DNA of 64,000 nt from Roseiarcus sp963833955 (GCA_963833955.1 CAWHZY010000010.1:124001-188000); one strand, 5' to 3'. Positions 17,017 to 27,018 are shown, counted from the first letter of the stretch. Made by a program: numbers and translations. Notes: a model not told the origin generated them from the sequence alone.

Positions 17017-17993
17017 GCGACTGGCGCTATCTCCTCGCCCAGAACCGCGGGACCCTTCTTGCGATCGCGTTCTTCGTCGTGATGTTCGCGATTTATACGA
17101 GCAATCATCCGGCTGGCTTCACCGCCAATGTGGTGCAGACCGCCGCCAACAAGGGCGTGCTGCTCGCGCTGGTGGCGATGGCCCAGAGCTTCGTCGTCAT
17201 CACCGCCGGCATCGATCTCTCGGTCGGCGCGGTGATGGTCCTCACAAACTGCCTCGCCTCATGGATCGTGGTCGGAACGGCGACCAGCGCCACGCTCGGG
17301 ATCCTCGGGGTTTTGCTGACCGGTCTCGGCTGCGGAGCGATCAACGGGCTCATCGTCATCTACGGGCGCCTGCAGCCGATCGTGGCCACGATTGCGACCG
17401 GGGCGGCGTTCTTTGGCCTGGCGCTTCTTTTGCGCCCGGTTCCTGGCGGTGACGTCTATAGCCCAGTTGCGGACGCGCTGACCGGCAAGATCTTCGATAT
17501 CGCCCCCGCGAGCCTGGTCGCGCTCGCCGTCGTCGTGCTCGTACTCTGGGTTCCCTATAGCCGCTCGACGATCGGCCGGGCGGCTTATGCCGTCGGTTCT
17601 TCCGAGAGCGCGGCTTATATGTCGGGCGTTCCGGTCGGCGCGGCCAAATTCCTCGCCTATGTGCTTTCGGGACTGGCGGCTTCGCTCGGCGGACTCTTTC
17701 TCACTTTCGTCACCTATTCGGGCGAAGCGTCCGCCGCCAACGCCAACACCTACACGCTGTTCTCGATCGCCGCGGTCGTGCTCGGCGGCGTTTCGTTGTT
17801 CGGCGGCTCGGGGAGCGCGATCGGCGCCATCTTCGGCGCGCTGATGTTCCGAACCATCGGCGACCTTTTGTTCGTCTTCAATCTCGACCCGCTGTGGCAG
17901 CCGCTCTTCCAGGGCCTCGTGCTGCTCGCCGCGGTCTGCGTCGGCTCGGCGAGGGTGTTCCAGGTCCGCAATCGGCTCGAGCTTTTCCCATGA
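17013..17993 (+). CDS. Sugar ABC transporter permease 1 (RbsC-like)
   Basis: 326 residues, about eight to ten membrane segments. It has the BPD_transp_2 layout: VVITAGIDLSVGAVMVLTNC (the conserved GIDLSVG motif), RAAYAVGSSESAAYMSGVPV (the EAA-like loop that meets the ATPase), and GGVSLFGGSGSAIGAIFGAL. ATG 17013 overlaps the ATPase stop, and its stop overlaps the next permease, so all three are translated together. Forms the channel with the second permease. Confidence 0.93.
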   Translation: MSDWRYLLAQNRGTLLAIAFFVVMFAIYTSNHPAGFTANVVQTAANKGVLLALVAMAQSFVVITAGIDLSVGAVMVLTNCLASWIVVGTATSATLGILGVLLTGLGCGAINGLIVIYGRLQPIVATIATGAAFFGLALLLRPVPGGDVYSPVADALTGKIFDIAPASLVALAVVVLVLWVPYSRSTIGRAAYAVGSSESAAYMSGVPVGAAKFLAYVLSGLAASLGGLFLTFVTYSGEASAANANTYTLFSIAAVVLGGVSLFGGSGSAIGAIFGALMFRTIGDLLFVFNLDPLWQPLFQGLVLLAAVCVGSARVFQVRNRLELFP

Positions 17994-18967
17994 GCGAAAA
18001 CGCGCAGCCGGGGTTTGCCGAGGCGCTCAAGCGACGGATCGATCCGCCGGTCGCGATCGCCTTCGCTTGCGTGATCGTCATGCTGCTTTTGGGCTCGCTC
18101 TATTCCAGCAGCTTTCTGTCGCCTGAATATCTATTGCAGCAATTGAAGGTCGCCTCGTTCCTTGGCGTCATCGCGACGGGCACGATGATCGTCATTCTGC
18201 TCGGGCAGATCGACCTCTCCATTCCCTGGGTGGTGGCGGTCGGGGGCATGATGTCGACGGCCGCGACGGGATGGGGTCCGGTCGGCCACGTGATCGCCAT
18301 CCCATTCGGCGTGCTTTGCGGGGTCGCGCTTGGCCTCGTCAACGGCTTTGGCGTCGCCTACCTGCGCATTCCCTCGATGATCATCACGCTTGCCGTCAAT
18401 GCGGTCGCGCAAGGGCTGATGGTGGTCCACACCGGCGGCTTCTCGCCGCAGGATTCCTCGTCGCCGGCGATGCGCACGCTTGCCACAGGCGAGCTCTTTT
18501 TCGGCCTGCCGAACGCGCTCATCGTCTGGGCCGTCGTCGGGGCCGGCGCGATCTTCCTGCTCAACCGCACCACCTTTGGCCGCGCCGTCTACGGGATCGG
18601 CAACCGCGAGCGCGCCGCCTATCTCTCGGGCATCGACACCCAGCGCGTGGTGCTGATCGCGTTTGCGCTCGCCGGCGGCCTCTCCGCCTTCGGCGGTGTG
18701 CTGCTCGCCGGATACGCCAGCAAGGCGGCGCAAGCGATGGGCGACGCGTATCTCTTGCCGGCGATCGCCGCGGTCGTGCTTGGCGGCGCGTCGATCCTCG
18801 GCGGACGCGGCAGCTATCTCGGCACCGTCGCCGGCGTCATTCTCATCACGCTGCTGCAGTCGATCCTGTCCGTGGTGCAGATGCCGGAGGCGGGGCGACA
18901 GATCACCTACGGAATCGTCATCGTCGCCATGCTATTGCTTTACGGACGTGAGAGCCGGACGCGGTAG
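17990..18967 (+). CDS. Sugar ABC transporter permease 2 (RbsC-like)
   Basis: 325 residues from ATG 17990, overlapping the previous stop (ATGA). It carries the same motifs as permease 1: VILLGQIDLSIPWVVAVGG, RAVYGIGNRERAAYLSGIDT and GGASILGGRGSYLGTVAGVI. The two permeases are clearly paralogues but well diverged, so the channel is probably a heterodimer. The operon ends here; no strong terminator is visible. Confidence 0.93.
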   Translation: MSENAQPGFAEALKRRIDPPVAIAFACVIVMLLLGSLYSSSFLSPEYLLQQLKVASFLGVIATGTMIVILLGQIDLSIPWVVAVGGMMSTAATGWGPVGHVIAIPFGVLCGVALGLVNGFGVAYLRIPSMIITLAVNAVAQGLMVVHTGGFSPQDSSSPAMRTLATGELFFGLPNALIVWAVVGAGAIFLLNRTTFGRAVYGIGNRERAAYLSGIDTQRVVLIAFALAGGLSAFGGVLLAGYASKAAQAMGDAYLLPAIAAVVLGGASILGGRGSYLGTVAGVILITLLQSILSVVQMPEAGRQITYGIVIVAMLLLYGRESRTR

Positions 18968-19062
18968 GCTCAACCGGCCTTGACGCTGGCGCCGTTGCGT
19001 CTGATCCGGGGTCCAACGACTATCAAACCGAATCCACCATCCTTGAGGTCGGGTGTCGAGGC

Positions 19063-20496
19063 ATGAGTTTTCTGGACGACCTGGCGTTCGGACCGAGCGG
19101 CGGTCGAAAGGCCTGGGCGAGGGCGCTCTTGTTCGCGCTCGCCGTTCTCGCGGCGGTCGCGGCGCTCCTCTATTACACTGTCTCCGGCGACTACGCGTTC
19201 CTGAGGGCTTCCGTCCTGACCGGAGCGCCGACCGGGGCTTATCATACGCTGGGTGATAAGCTGGCGGCGCGCGCGCTTAAGAAAAACGGCCATCTGAAGG
19301 TCGTCGCCACAGCCGGATCGGTCGAAAACATCGCCCGCCTCGTCGGCGAGAACGGGGTGTGCGTTCCGGCGTTCGCTTTCGTGCAGGATGGCGTTCCGGC
19401 GCCGGCTGACGCCGGCCTGACCACCCTTGGCCGGCTGCCGCAACCGGAATCGTTGTTCCTGTTTGCCAAGCGCGGGCGCGCGATCGACACCTTCAATGAT
19501 CTCAAGGGCGCTTCGGTGGGGATCGGTCCGGAAGGTTCGGGCACGGGCTATCTCATGCAGCAATTGCTGGAGAATTCCGACCTCAACGGTCTGGGCATGA
19601 AGCCTTCGAATCATGGGCTCGAAGCTCAAGCGGCGTTGGTCCGCGACGGCCAGCTCGACCTCGCCGCCTCCGTCATGAACGAAAATGCAGAGATGGTCCG
19701 CACGCTGGCGAGCAAGTACGACCTCGAGATCGTCGCTCCGGCAGACATCGAAGGCCTGGTCGCGCGCGACAAGTGGCTGCGTCTCGGCCGCATCCCGGCC
19801 GGCTTTTACGACATCGCCAAACCGATCCCGGCGACCGACAAGCTCGTCGCGCAGGTCGACACGCTCGTCATGACCAATTCGTGCGTGCATCGGGCGGAGC
19901 GGGTGGCTTTCCTGATGCTGCTCAGCGAGGAGTTTCCCAATTTCGTTCGCGTGAACCCGCCGCCCTCGGCGAAGTCGCAGGACAGTGCGCCGCTGGCCGA
20001 CGAAGCGCGCGAGTTCTTCGCCAGTGGCCAGCCGGAGATGGCGGACAAATATTTCCCCTGGCTCGTGAACCTGATGTCGCCCGCCTACTGGATCTATCTG
20101 GCTATGGGGGCGACAATCCTTTTGAACGCCATGGGCGTCTATAGCCGCTTCCGGCTCTGGCGCATCGACGCCAACCGAGGGCTGTTGGAGGCCCGCCTCA
20201 AAGCGCTCGCTTATCCGGGTCTCAGCGAGGAGCAAATCAAGGCGCGCGCGCATTCCGCCATCACACGGGAGCAAATCAAGGCGCTCCCGCCTGAGGCCGT
20301 GGTTCGGACTTCCCAGGACCGAAAAGCGGTGGAAGAGCTGATCAAGGACTTTGACGCGCTTCATCGCCGCTGTGAGGAGCAGCTCGTCTCCTATGTCACG
20401 CCGATGGGCTCGGAGATGTATTACCGATACCAGGAGTGGCTGATCGACGAAGCAAAAGCTGTGCTTGCGGCGCTGCTCCGATCGTCGAAACAATGA
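19063..20496 (+). CDS. TAXI-family TRAP transporter solute-binding protein, membrane-anchored
   Basis: 477 residues. An N-terminal membrane segment (ALLFALAVLAAVAALLYYTV) anchors it; a second lies near residues 345-365 (AYWIYLAMGATILLNAMGVY), followed by a charged helical tail that would be cytoplasmic. The binding domain has the TAXI signature GAPTGAYHTLGDKLAARALK, VVATAGSVENIARLVGENGV, and GASVGIGPEGSGTGYLMQQL. No DctM-type or fused DctQM permease is nearby, so the partner is elsewhere or the protein has a sensing role. It follows the ABC operon by 95 bases and may have its own promoter. Confidence 0.85.
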   Translation: MSFLDDLAFGPSGGRKAWARALLFALAVLAAVAALLYYTVSGDYAFLRASVLTGAPTGAYHTLGDKLAARALKKNGHLKVVATAGSVENIARLVGENGVCVPAFAFVQDGVPAPADAGLTTLGRLPQPESLFLFAKRGRAIDTFNDLKGASVGIGPEGSGTGYLMQQLLENSDLNGLGMKPSNHGLEAQAALVRDGQLDLAASVMNENAEMVRTLASKYDLEIVAPADIEGLVARDKWLRLGRIPAGFYDIAKPIPATDKLVAQVDTLVMTNSCVHRAERVAFLMLLSEEFPNFVRVNPPPSAKSQDSAPLADEAREFFASGQPEMADKYFPWLVNLMSPAYWIYLAMGATILLNAMGVYSRFRLWRIDANRGLLEARLKALAYPGLSEEQIKARAHSAITREQIKALPPEAVVRTSQDRKAVEELIKDFDALHRRCEEQLVSYVTPMGSEMYYRYQEWLIDEAKAVLAALLRSSKQ

Positions 20497-20655
20497 CGGC
20501 CTCTCATACCCATTCTGTTTGAGCGCAACTCATCGCGCTCGAACCCGCGCAACGGCGCGGGCGCGCATTCGCGCTTCGGCCATAAGGCGATGATCGGTTC
20601 CGATCATCGAGTTTGGTATCAGGGGCCGCTCGCGAGCGGCGCGGCGCAACCTTTC

Positions 20656-21609
20656 TCAGGCGGCGGCGGCCTCGGCCGCCGCCGGCTCTTCTTGGTTGCG
20701 GCGATCGGCGCCGGGGCAGGTCTTCATCCGCTCGCGCAAGTCGGCGATCAGCCATCGTCCGGCTCGGCCCGGCAGGCGGCCGCGCTCATGCACGACGGAG
20801 AGAGGCAGCGCGATTTCCTCCTGATTGGCGATCGTCAGCCTCTTCAGGCGGCCGGCCGCAACATGGTCGGAGACCATATGGCTCGGCATGTTGCACCAGC
20901 CGAAGCCGGCGAGGAGGAAATCGAGGCGGGTGGTTAGATCCGCGAACCTCCAGATATGACGGCTGAGAATCCCGCCTGACAGGTTCTGGGTGAGCGGCGT
21001 GCGATCGGTCAGCACAAGCTGCACATGCGGCTCGAGCGCTTCGCGCCCGAGCGGCTGGGGCAGGGCGGCAAGCGGATGTTTGGCCGCCACGACTGGCCAC
21101 ATCGCGATGCGCGTCATGAACTCGCTGACGAGATCGCACGGGGTTGTTGGCGCGATCGTATAGATCGCGAGTCTGGCGGCGCCCTCGCGCAGCCGCTGCT
21201 CCGCTCCCCCGAGAGCCTCGGTGTAGACGGACGCTGGCAGAAGCGGGAAGGCCACGCGCAGCGCCTTCAGGCTCTCCATCAAAAGTGGAATCGGCAGCAT
21301 CGAGTCGACCGCCAGGGTGAGTTCCGGCTCGACGTCTTCAGCCATGCTCTGCGCCCGGGCGCGGATCGCTCGCGCCCCCGCGATCAGCCCGCGCGCGTCG
21401 CCGACCAGCGCCTTTCCCGCGTCAGTCAGCCGCGGCGTCTTGCCGGAGCGATCGAACAACGAAAGCCCAAGCGTCGTCTCGAGCGTCTGGATCGACTGGC
21501 TGATCGCTGATTGGACCCGGCCAAGTTTACGCGCAGCGGCCGAGAAGCTTCCGGCGTCGGCCACGGCGACGAGAACACGCATTTGGTCAAGTGTGAGCGA
21601 GTCAATCAT
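20656..21609 (-). CDS. LysR-family transcriptional regulator
   Basis: 317 residues from ATG 21609. The N-terminal winged helix is MIDSLTLDQMRVLVAVADAG, SFSAAARKLGRVQSAISQSI and QTLETTLGLSLFDRSGKTPR. The effector-binding half follows from about residue 90. It is divergent from the nitroreductase-like gene with a 104-base shared promoter region, the usual arrangement for a LysR protein that controls its neighbour. The C-terminus is alanine-rich. Targets are probably the redox genes at 21.7-23.4 kb; this is inferred from position. Confidence 0.92.
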   Translation of the reverse strand: MIDSLTLDQMRVLVAVADAGSFSAAARKLGRVQSAISQSIQTLETTLGLSLFDRSGKTPRLTDAGKALVGDARGLIAGARAIRARAQSMAEDVEPELTLAVDSMLPIPLLMESLKALRVAFPLLPASVYTEALGGAEQRLREGAARLAIYTIAPTTPCDLVSEFMTRIAMWPVVAAKHPLAALPQPLGREALEPHVQLVLTDRTPLTQNLSGGILSRHIWRFADLTTRLDFLLAGFGWCNMPSHMVSDHVAAGRLKRLTIANQEEIALPLSVVHERGRLPGRAGRWLIADLRERMKTCPGADRRNQEEPAAAEAAAA

Positions 21610-21713
21610 CCATCACCTCCGGAGATGGATCCTAACATAATTTGGCCAATTGCAATGATCGGAGCAACAGTCGACATGGGACGGCAGCGTAAGCATTCCA
21701 GGAGGCCGCCCGC

Positions 21714-22322
21714 GTGACCGTTCATGTTCCTGAGCTCAAGACGATCGAAGCGCAGTCGCTCGCGCAGCTATTCACAGAGGCGCGTACACACAATGTGTTT
21801 CGCGACAAGCCGGTTTCGGACGAACTGCTCCAGAAGGCGATCGAACTGGCCAAGATGGGGCCGACCAGCGCCAACCAATCGCCCATGCGCGTCCTTTTCC
21901 TGCGTTCGCACGCGGCCAAGGAGCGGCTTCGGCCAGCTCTGTCGCCCGGCAATCTGGACAAGACTATGAGCGCGCCGGTTGTCGCGATCACGGCCTACGA
22001 CGAGCACTTCTACGAGCATCTGCCATATCTGTTTCCACATGCCGACGCCAAGGCGTGGTTCGCCAGCGACGCCGTTAAAGCGGGTCGCGCCGCTTTCCAG
22101 AACGGCACGTTGCAGGTCGCTTATCTCATCCTAGCCTTACGCGCGGTGGGTCTCGACACCGGACCGATGACCGGGTTCGACAATGCGAGGGTCGACGCCG
22201 AGTTCTTCCCCGATGGACACGTCAAGTCGAACGTCCTGATCAATATCGGCTACGGCGACCATGAGAAGCTGTTCCCGCGCAGCCCGAGGTTTTCCTTCGA
22301 CCAGATGGCGAAGATTCTCTGA
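21714..22322 (+). CDS. Nitroreductase-family reductase, RutE/malonic semialdehyde reductase-like
   Basis: 202 residues from GTG 21714, with AGGAGG upstream. The flavin-binding core fits the RutE/HadB subgroup: LFTEARTHNVFRDKPVSDEL, AKMGPTSANQSPMRVLFLRS, TLQVAYLILALRAVGLDTGP and VLINIGYGDHEKLFPRSPRF. Such enzymes use NAD(P)H to reduce malonic semialdehyde or nitro and quinone compounds. It is divergent from a LysR gene and precedes wrbA and DoxX. No other rut genes are present, so a general redox role under LysR control is more likely than uracil breakdown. Confidence 0.85.
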   Translation: MTVHVPELKTIEAQSLAQLFTEARTHNVFRDKPVSDELLQKAIELAKMGPTSANQSPMRVLFLRSHAAKERLRPALSPGNLDKTMSAPVVAITAYDEHFYEHLPYLFPHADAKAWFASDAVKAGRAAFQNGTLQVAYLILALRAVGLDTGPMTGFDNARVDAEFFPDGHVKSNVLINIGYGDHEKLFPRSPRFSFDQMAKIL

Positions 22323-22358
22323 TCTCTCGCCCCACCGTTCAAGCTTGAGGAAATGACT

Positions 22359-22957
22359 ATGGCGAAGGTGCTCGTTCTCTATTATTCCAGTTTCGGCCAC
22401 ATCGAAACGATGGCCCATGCGGTTGCGGAAGGCGCGCGGGCGGCAGGCGCCACGGCCGATGTCAAGCGCGTGCCGGAGAACGTCCCCGACGAGATCGCCA
22501 AGGCCTACCACTTCAAGCTCGATCAATCCGCTCCAATAGCCAAGGTCGAGGAGCTGGCGACTTATGACGCGATCGTCGTCGGCGCGCCGACCCGCTTCGG
22601 GCGCATGCCGTCGGCCATGGGGAGCTTCTGGGAGCAGGCGGGGCAGCTGTGGATGACCGGCGCTTTGTTGGAAAAGTCGGCGGCGCATTCACTTCGAGCG
22701 CGACCCAGCACGGCGGCAATGAGACGACCCTTTTCTCCATCATCACCAACCTGATGCACTTCGGCTTGATCATCGTCGGCTTGCCCTATAGCCACGCGGG
22801 GCAAGGCACGCTCGAAGAAATCGTGGGCGGCGCGCCCTATGGCGCAACCACGATCGCGGGCTCGCAGGGTCAACGCCATCCCTCGAAGATCGAACTCGAC
22901 GGCGCGCGGCATCAGGGCGAACTCATCGCGAAGGCCGCCGCCAAGCTCTCGGCTTAG
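22359..22957 (+). pseudogene. wrbA: NAD(P)H:quinone oxidoreductase WrbA (frameshifted)
   Basis: The 5' half reads MAKVLVLYYSSFGHIETMAH, GAPTRFGRMPSAMGSFWEQA and LWMTGALLEK, then goes out of frame. The 3' half continues one frame over with KVGGAFTSSATQHGGNETTL, HFGLIIVGLPYS and GGAPYGATTIAGSQGQRHPS, all standard WrbA. One missing base near 22670 accounts for it. Start at ATG 22359 fits the GAGG spacing better than ATG 22353. The intact enzyme would be a flavodoxin-like two-electron quinone reductase of about 199 residues. The lesion may be a sequencing error, as three other nearby genes have the same kind. Confidence 0.85.
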
Positions 22958-23015
22958 TTCGGGCCAAGGGCGCCAAGCCGCTCCGGCTTTCGACAACCAA
23001 CAGAAAGTGACGACA

Positions 23016-23429
23016 ATGAGTAATGTTCTTCCCCGTTCCGGCGCTTTGGCGCTGAACACGGCGTGGCTTGCGCCGCACGCGCGTTCGTTGCTGCGCATCG
23101 CTGCGGGGCTCGCATTTCTAGAGCACGGAACCGGCAAGCTCCTGGGCTTCCCCGCGGGCCTGCCGTTCATCGACAAGATGCCGACGGGCCTCATGTATTT
23201 CACCGGAACGATGGAGCTCATCGGCGGCGTCTTGATCGTGCTCGGCTTGTTCACGCGGCCCGTCGCCTTCATCCTGTCCGGATTCATGGCGGCCGCCTAT
23301 TTCATGGCGCATTTCCCCATGAGCTTCTTTCCCGCGATCAACATGGGCGAAGCCGCGCTGCTTTACTGCTTCATCTTCCTTTATCTCGCGGCGGCGGGCC
23401 CAGGCCCTTGGTCGATCGATCGGGACTGA
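23016..23429 (+). CDS. DoxX-family membrane protein
   Basis: 137 residues from ATG 23016 with four membrane segments. Typical DoxX signs are LLRIAAGLAFLEHGTGKLLG, the TGLMYFTGTMELIGGVLIVL segment, and FMAHFPMSFFPAINMGEAAL. The role is not settled for this family; members accompany thiol or quinone redox genes. It follows wrbA by 58 bases on the same strand, probably in one transcript with the reductases. Confidence 0.88.
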   Translation: MSNVLPRSGALALNTAWLAPHARSLLRIAAGLAFLEHGTGKLLGFPAGLPFIDKMPTGLMYFTGTMELIGGVLIVLGLFTRPVAFILSGFMAAAYFMAHFPMSFFPAINMGEAALLYCFIFLYLAAAGPGPWSIDRD

Positions 23430-23450
23430 GCGACGCTTGAGGCTGCGACG

Positions 23451-24723
23451 CTAGGCGCCCACCAGCGCGCCGACGGGCTGGCGCCTCTGGCGGCGCCAGA
23501 CGAGCCAGGAGACGATGGCGAAATTGAACGCGTTCCACAAAACGCCGTTCAGAAACGCCATGCGGTAGGAGCTGGTGAGGTCGAAGATGACCCCAGAGAA
23601 ATAGCCTCCGAACGCCATGCCGAGAATGGTCGCCGAGACCACAAGGCCAATCGCCGCGCCTGCACGGCGTGGCGGCAAAAGCTCACGGCAGATGACCGCG
23701 TACATCGGCACGATGCCGCCCTGAAACAGGCCGAAGATCCCGGAGACGACGAACAAGGACTCGAGCCCGTTGAAGTAGAGATAGAGCAGAAGCGCGACGC
23801 CCTGCATGAAGGAGCCGATGAGCAGCGTCGCCGAGCCGCCGATCGCGTCGGCGACAAAGCCGGAGCCGATGCGCGAGACAATGCCGAGCAGCATCATCAG
23901 CGACAACATCTCGGCGCCGCGCGCGACGCCATAGCCAAGATCGCCGCAATAGGCGACCAGATGGACCTGCGGCATCGACATCGCCACGCAGCAGGAGAAG
24001 CCGGCGGCGATCAAGAGAACCAACAGGAGTCGCGGCGATATGCCGACGTCGGCGCGCGCGGCCTCAGTCGCGGCCTCCGCCTGTTCATAGGCCGCGGCGG
24101 ATGGCCTGCGGCGCATCGCCAGTCGCCAGCGGCAGGACAAGAACGGCGACGAGGATTCCTATGCCGGCATAGGTCGTGCGCCAGCCGATTAGCGGAATTG
24201 TGAGGCTCATCAGAAGGGGCCAGATCGTTCCGGCGAGGTAGTTTCCGGACGCAACAATGACGACTGCGACCCCGCGCCGCTTGACGAACCAATGCGAAAT
24301 GTCCGCCATCATCGGCCCAAAGCCGGTTCCTGCGCCAATTCCGATCAGCACATGGGCGGCGGTGAAAACGCCGAGGTTCGGCGCATAGCCGGCGAGAACA
24401 AACCCTGCGCCCATCGTCACGGCCGAGATCGCCAAAGGCAAGACGATGCCGAAACGGTCGGTCATGCGGCCGAGCGCGATCGTCGAGAAGGCGAGCGAAC
24501 ACATCATCAGCGTGTAGGGAAGCGAAGCCGCGGAGCGGTCGACGCCGAAATCGAGCTGCGCCGGCGGCAGGACCACGATCACCGCCCACATGCCCGCCCC
24601 GATCAGGGTCGCGATCAGCAACGAAACGGCGAGCCGGGTCAGGGCATAGGCGCCGTCGGGGGCGTATCGATCGACCGACTGCGGCAAGCTCGAAAATTGG
24701 TTCATTGCACAAATTTGCGCCAT
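23451..24723 (-). pseudogene. MFS transporter (frameshifted)
   Basis: Start at ATG 24723 or 24705. The first six membrane segments (LLIATLIGAGMWAVIVVLPP, GRMTDRFGIVLPLAISAVTM, LIGIGAGTGFGPMMADISHW) lead to LVLPLA, then a frame break. The remaining six continue in another frame (LLLVLLIAAGFSCCVAMSMP, YGVARGAEMLSLMMLLGIVS, GGIVPMYAVICRELLPPRRA). Removing one base near 24123 joins them as LPLALAMRRRPSAAA. Intact, it would be a 12-segment MFS carrier of the YbfB/OFA type. Convergent with the DoxX gene, 21 bases apart. Substrate unknown. Confidence 0.8.
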
Positions 24724-24812
24724 AGAGGCAGTGATAGCAAATTCCGTCGCGCCGGAACGCTTCGAGGCGGAAGCGCGTTAACCCAAGTCGAATCCGGTCT
24801 ACTTTACGGCGC

Positions 24813-24818
24813 TATAAT
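24813..24818 (+). promoter_or_regulatory. Possible -10 element upstream of dxs
   Basis: A perfect TATAAT lies about 93 bases upstream of the dxs start in an otherwise GC-rich gap. The -35 position is poor, so the promoter is weak or needs help. Confidence 0.35.
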
Positions 24819-24910
24819 GGCGAAAGCGCGTAATTGCGGTGAACGTCAGACTTGGTGTACGTGTGGGTCTTCGTTATGCGGCGACCAGTAAGCGCCGCCT
24901 GGGGAATAGA

Positions 24911-26830
24911 TTGAGCAAGCCTTCAACGCCGCTTCTGGATCAAATCGAGACGCCGGCCGATCTACGCAAGCTGAAAGAGAGCGACCTCACTCAGCTCGCC
25001 GAGGAATTGCGCGCCGAAACGATCAGCGCGGTCTCGGTGACGGGCGGTCATCTCGGGGCCGGGCTTGGCGTCGTCGAACTGACCGTCGCGCTGCACTACG
25101 TTTTCGACACGCCGACCGACCGCGTCATCTGGGACGTCGGCCACCAGGCCTACCCGCATAAGATCCTGACCGGTCGGCGCGAGCGGATCCGAACCTTACG
25201 GCAGGGCGGAGGCTTGAGCGGTTTTACCAAGCGCTCGGAAAGCGATTACGACCCGTTCGGAGCCGCGCATTCATCGACGTCGATCTCGGCCAGCCTCGGC
25301 ATGGCGGTGGCGCGCGATCTTTCCCACGCCAGCAACAACGTGGTGGCGGTGATCGGCGACGGCGCGATGTCGGCGGGAATGGCTTACGAGGCGATGAACA
25401 ACGCCGGCGCCTTGAGCTCGCGGCTGATTGTCATCCTTAATGACAACGACATGTCGATCGCGCCGCCGACGGGCGCAATGTCGGCCTATCTCGCGCGCCT
25501 TGTCTCGGGCCGCGCCTATCGAACGCTGCGCGGCGCCGCCAAGCAGCTCGCGCGTCGCCTGCCCAGGTTCTTCTATGACAAGGCCCGACTTACCGAGGAA
25601 TACGGCCGCAATTTCTGGACTGGCGGGACCCTGTTCGAGGAGCTCGGCTTCTATTACGTCGGGCCGATCGACGGCCACAATCTCGACCATCTTCTGCCAA
25701 TTCTGAAGAATGTGCGCGATGTGCAGGACGGCCCGGTGCTCGTGCACGTGGTGACCAAGAAGGGCAAGGGCTATCCGCCCGCCGAAGCGGCCGATGACAA
25801 GTACCACGGCGTTTCCGCCTTTGACGTGATCACGGGCGCGCAAGCGAAGCCCAAGACCAACGCGCCGGCCTACACCCGTGTCTTCGCTAACGCGTTGGTC
25901 GAGGAGGCGCGTCGCGACGCGAAAATCGTCGGCATTACCGCGGCCATGCCGGACGGGACGGGGCTCGACCAAATGAAAACGGTTTTCCCCGATCGCGTTT
26001 TCGATGTCGGCATCGCCGAGCAGCACGCGGTCACATTCGCCGCTGGCCTGGCGACGGAAGGCTTCAAGCCCTTTTGCGCTATCTATTCGACCTTCCTGCA
26101 GCGCGGCTACGACCAGCTCGTGCACGACGTGGCGATTCAGAACCTGCCGGTCCGCTTCGCCATCGATCGGGCCGGGCTGGTCGGCGCGGACGGAGCCACG
26201 CACGCGGGCGCGTTCGACATTGCCTATCTCGCCTGCCTGCCGAACATGACGGTCATGGCGGCGTCGGACGAGGCCGAACTCGTCCATATGGTCGCCACCG
26301 CCGCGTCCCATGATTCCGGCCCGATCGCCTTGCGTTACCCGCGCGGCGAGGGCGTCGGCGTCGACCTGCCGAAGCAGGGTGAGGTTTTGCCGATCGGCAA
26401 GGGCCGGGTCGTGCGCGAAGGTTCGCGGGTTGCGATCCTGTCGCTGGGCACGCGGCTTGGCGAAGCCTTGAAGGCGGCGGAAGAGCTCGCGGCGCGGGGC
26501 CTATCGACCACGGTCGCCGACGCGCGCTTCGCCAAGCCCCTCGATCGCGAACTCATTCTCAGGCTGGCCGCGACGCACAAGCTCCTCATCACTATCGAGG
26601 AAGGGGCGGCGGGCGGCTTTGGCGCGCATGTGCTGACCTTGCTCAGCGACGCCGGCGCGCTCGACCACGGGCTCAAGGTGCGCACGATGACGCTGCCGGA
26701 CAAGTTCCAGGATCACGACAAGCCCGAGCGCATGTACGCCGCCGCCGGGCTCGACGCCAAGGGCATTGTCGCCAAGGCGATCGCGGCGCTCGGGGATGTC
26801 GAGCATCTGGTCTCCAGCCGCTCCGCATGA
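24911..26830 (+). CDS. dxs: 1-deoxy-D-xylulose-5-phosphate synthase
   Basis: 639 residues from TTG 24911, which gives the normal start LSKPSTPLLDQIETPADLRK; an upstream GTG at 24839 would add 24 residues not found in the family. The enzyme joins pyruvate and glyceraldehyde 3-phosphate, the first step of the MEP isoprenoid pathway. Seen: GHLGAGLGVVELTVALHYVF, VGHQAYPHKILTGR, the thiamine-diphosphate motif GDGAMSAGMAYEAMNN with LNDNDMSI, YVGPIDGHNLDHL, and the transketolase half FDVGIAEQHAVTFAAGLATE. The stop overlaps the next small gene (ATGA). Confidence 0.97.
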   Translation: MSKPSTPLLDQIETPADLRKLKESDLTQLAEELRAETISAVSVTGGHLGAGLGVVELTVALHYVFDTPTDRVIWDVGHQAYPHKILTGRRERIRTLRQGGGLSGFTKRSESDYDPFGAAHSSTSISASLGMAVARDLSHASNNVVAVIGDGAMSAGMAYEAMNNAGALSSRLIVILNDNDMSIAPPTGAMSAYLARLVSGRAYRTLRGAAKQLARRLPRFFYDKARLTEEYGRNFWTGGTLFEELGFYYVGPIDGHNLDHLLPILKNVRDVQDGPVLVHVVTKKGKGYPPAEAADDKYHGVSAFDVITGAQAKPKTNAPAYTRVFANALVEEARRDAKIVGITAAMPDGTGLDQMKTVFPDRVFDVGIAEQHAVTFAAGLATEGFKPFCAIYSTFLQRGYDQLVHDVAIQNLPVRFAIDRAGLVGADGATHAGAFDIAYLACLPNMTVMAASDEAELVHMVATAASHDSGPIALRYPRGEGVGVDLPKQGEVLPIGKGRVVREGSRVAILSLGTRLGEALKAAEELAARGLSTTVADARFAKPLDRELILRLAATHKLLITIEEGAAGGFGAHVLTLLSDAGALDHGLKVRTMTLPDKFQDHDKPERMYAAAGLDAKGIVAKAIAALGDVEHLVSSRSA

Positions 26831-27018
26831 GCCAGTCCTCGTCGGACGAGGAGCGCGACGAGCCGCGGTCGGGCGGCCGCGGCAATATCGCCGCGATCAT
26901 CGCTGTCGTGGTCATCGCCGCGCTCGGTTATTGGGCCTTCAATACCATCGACCATCAGCGCAAGATGCAGAACTGCCTCAATTCCGGGCGCCGCGACTGC
27001 GCACACTGGGTGCAGTAG
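26827..27018 (+). CDS. Small single-span membrane protein
   Basis: 63 residues. A charged N-terminus (SSSDEERDEPRSGGRG) precedes one membrane segment, NIAAIIAVVVIAALGYWAF, then a short tail with two cysteines (QNCLNSGRRDCAHW). Its start overlaps the dxs stop, so it is co-translated. No known family recognised; perhaps a small envelope or regulatory peptide. Confidence 0.6.
   Translation: MSQSSSDEERDEPRSGGRGNIAAIIAVVVIAALGYWAFNTIDHQRKMQNCLNSGRRDCAHWVQ

Noticed and set aside
24292..24891. Plus-strand ORF overlapping the MFS gene
   Set aside because: His/Arg/Asp-rich shadow of membrane segments with no domain.
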